Source: an uncultured Clostridia bacterium
GTDB lineage: Bacteria > Bacillota > Clostridia > Oscillospirales > Acutalibacteraceae
DNA: 6,752 nucleotides
Reading direction: 5' to 3'
Assembly: GCA_937875885.1 (NCBI GenBank)
Contig: CALEIO010000272.1
Location: 1 to 6,752 of the forward strand
Positions within the stretch are counted from its first letter, which is position 1; the number at the start of each line of letters is the position of its first letter. The position numbers were made by a program, and so were the translations under genes. A model generated the notes under the pieces. The model had not been told where the DNA came from. It ran no database searches and saw only the letters and a program-made list of their open reading frames with translations. Of this stretch, positions 6,448-6,752 are shown piece after piece.

Positions 6448-6453
6448 ATTATA
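6448..6453 (-). promoter_or_regulatory. Candidate -10 element of the CotH-dockerin gene
   Basis: The minus strand reads TATAAT about 79 bases before the start codon. At 17-bp spacing the -35 position is AGCAAA (6471-6476), a poor match, so the promoter may need an activator or lie elsewhere in this AT-rich stretch. A 12-bp palindrome, ATATTGCAATAT (6455-6466), occupies the spacer next to it. Confidence 0.4.
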
Positions 6454-6454
6454 G

Positions 6455-6598
6455 ATATTGCAATATAAATTTTGCTCTGTTTAATTGAATTAACGATAAG
6501 TTTTAATGTGATGAAATTACGATTGCAATGCGGATTTTGCCTGATGGTGTGAACGGGACAGGGGACTTTTAGGTTGACAAATACAGAGTGTTTGCAAT
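6455..6598. repeat. Three copies of the palindromic motif ATTGCAAT in the divergent intergenic region
   Basis: ATTGCAAT occurs at 6457-6464, within the perfect 12-bp palindrome ATATTGCAATAT at 6455-6466, and again at 6522-6529. A one-mismatch copy, TTTGCAAT, lies at 6591-6598. The first sits in the spacer of the leftward promoter and the last overlaps the first base of the rightward -10 element. This arrangement suggests operators of a shared regulator; no regulator is identified. Confidence 0.4.
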
Positions 6599-6603
6599 AC
6601 AAT
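6574..6603 (+). promoter_or_regulatory. Sigma-A-type promoter of the rightward partial gene
   Basis: TTGACA (6574-6579) and TACAAT (6598-6603) are separated by 18 bp, a near-consensus housekeeping promoter. Transcription would start near 6610, giving a leader of about 45 bases before the ATG at 6655. Confidence 0.7.
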
Positions 6604-6654
6604 GAGATGAGAGATTTTATTTCTTTTCAAAGGCATAAGCTAAGGAAGTTTTTT

Positions 6655-6752
6655 ATGGCAAATAAAAGGTTAAAATTTAATCTGAGAAGCGAATGGAAAA
6701 ACAACAAAGACAATGTTAAGTGGCTCTTTGCCCAGGGCAAGGGTTTTCGCAG
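6655..6752 (+). CDS. N-terminal fragment of an unrecognised protein (runs off the right edge)
   Basis: Only 32 codons are visible, beginning MANKRLKFNLRSEWKNN and ending with VKWLFAQGKGFR. The start is well supported: AAGGAAG (6642-6648) lies 6 bases upstream and a near-consensus promoter precedes it. The visible part is strongly basic and amphipathic with no signal peptide. The ending resembles the cytoplasmic lead-in of some ABC exporter permease-ATPases just before their first membrane helix, but this is a faint resemblance and not an assignment. It is transcribed divergently from the CotH-dockerin gene and may share regulation with it through the palindromes between them. Confidence 0.7.
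   Translation, partial: MANKRLKFNLRSEWKNNKDNVKWLFAQGKGFR

Overview
The window looks like chromosomal DNA from a gut or rumen Ruminococcus-like member of the Clostridia (Oscillospiraceae/Ruminococcaceae). The main reason is the largest gene. It encodes a secreted protein with a type I dockerin, a CBM26-like starch-binding module, Thr/Glu/Pro linkers and a CotH kinase domain, and this module vocabulary is typical of starch- and fibre-degrading Ruminococcus. Shine-Dalgarno sites (AGAGG, AAAAGGA, AAAGGAG) and sigma-A-like promoters also fit a Firmicute. The genus is an inference. No tRNA, rRNA, CRISPR array, insertion sequence or phage gene was seen.

Positions 1-3123 (minus strand) hold a compact three-gene unit. 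It reads from an extended -10 promoter at about 3115-3123 down through a nucleotidyltransferase-like protein (1855-3063), a membrane-anchored protein with three Ig-like repeats (1023-1817), and a Wzz/BY-kinase-type chain-length regulator that runs off the left edge (1-1000). Gaps are 37 and 22 bases, and each start has a good ribosome binding site 8-9 bases upstream. The unit looks like part of an exopolysaccharide or cell-surface export locus. The Wzz-type protein keeps its Walker A motif, but the acidic Walker A' motif of active tyrosine autokinases is missing.

Positions 3236-6453 (minus strand) are a single-gene transcription unit. A -10 element near 6448 precedes a 1017-residue secreted CotH/CBM26/dockerin protein (3316-6369), and a perfect 10-bp stem terminator (3236-3276) closes it off from the downstream operon. 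The protein would be exported, dock onto a cohesin-bearing scaffold, bind starch, and place a possible kinase domain there.

Positions 6370-6654 form a divergent intergenic region. It carries three TTGCAAT palindromes, two of which sit beside or inside the two divergent promoters, three TAACGAT-like motifs and a 5'-leader hairpin. A consensus-like promoter (TTGACA, 18 bp, TACAAT) drives a plus-strand gene starting at 6655, of which only 32 codons are visible.

The most interesting leads are the CotH-CBM26-dockerin protein, the nucleotidyltransferase/Ig-like/degenerate Wzz-kinase operon, and the shared palindrome in the divergent promoters.
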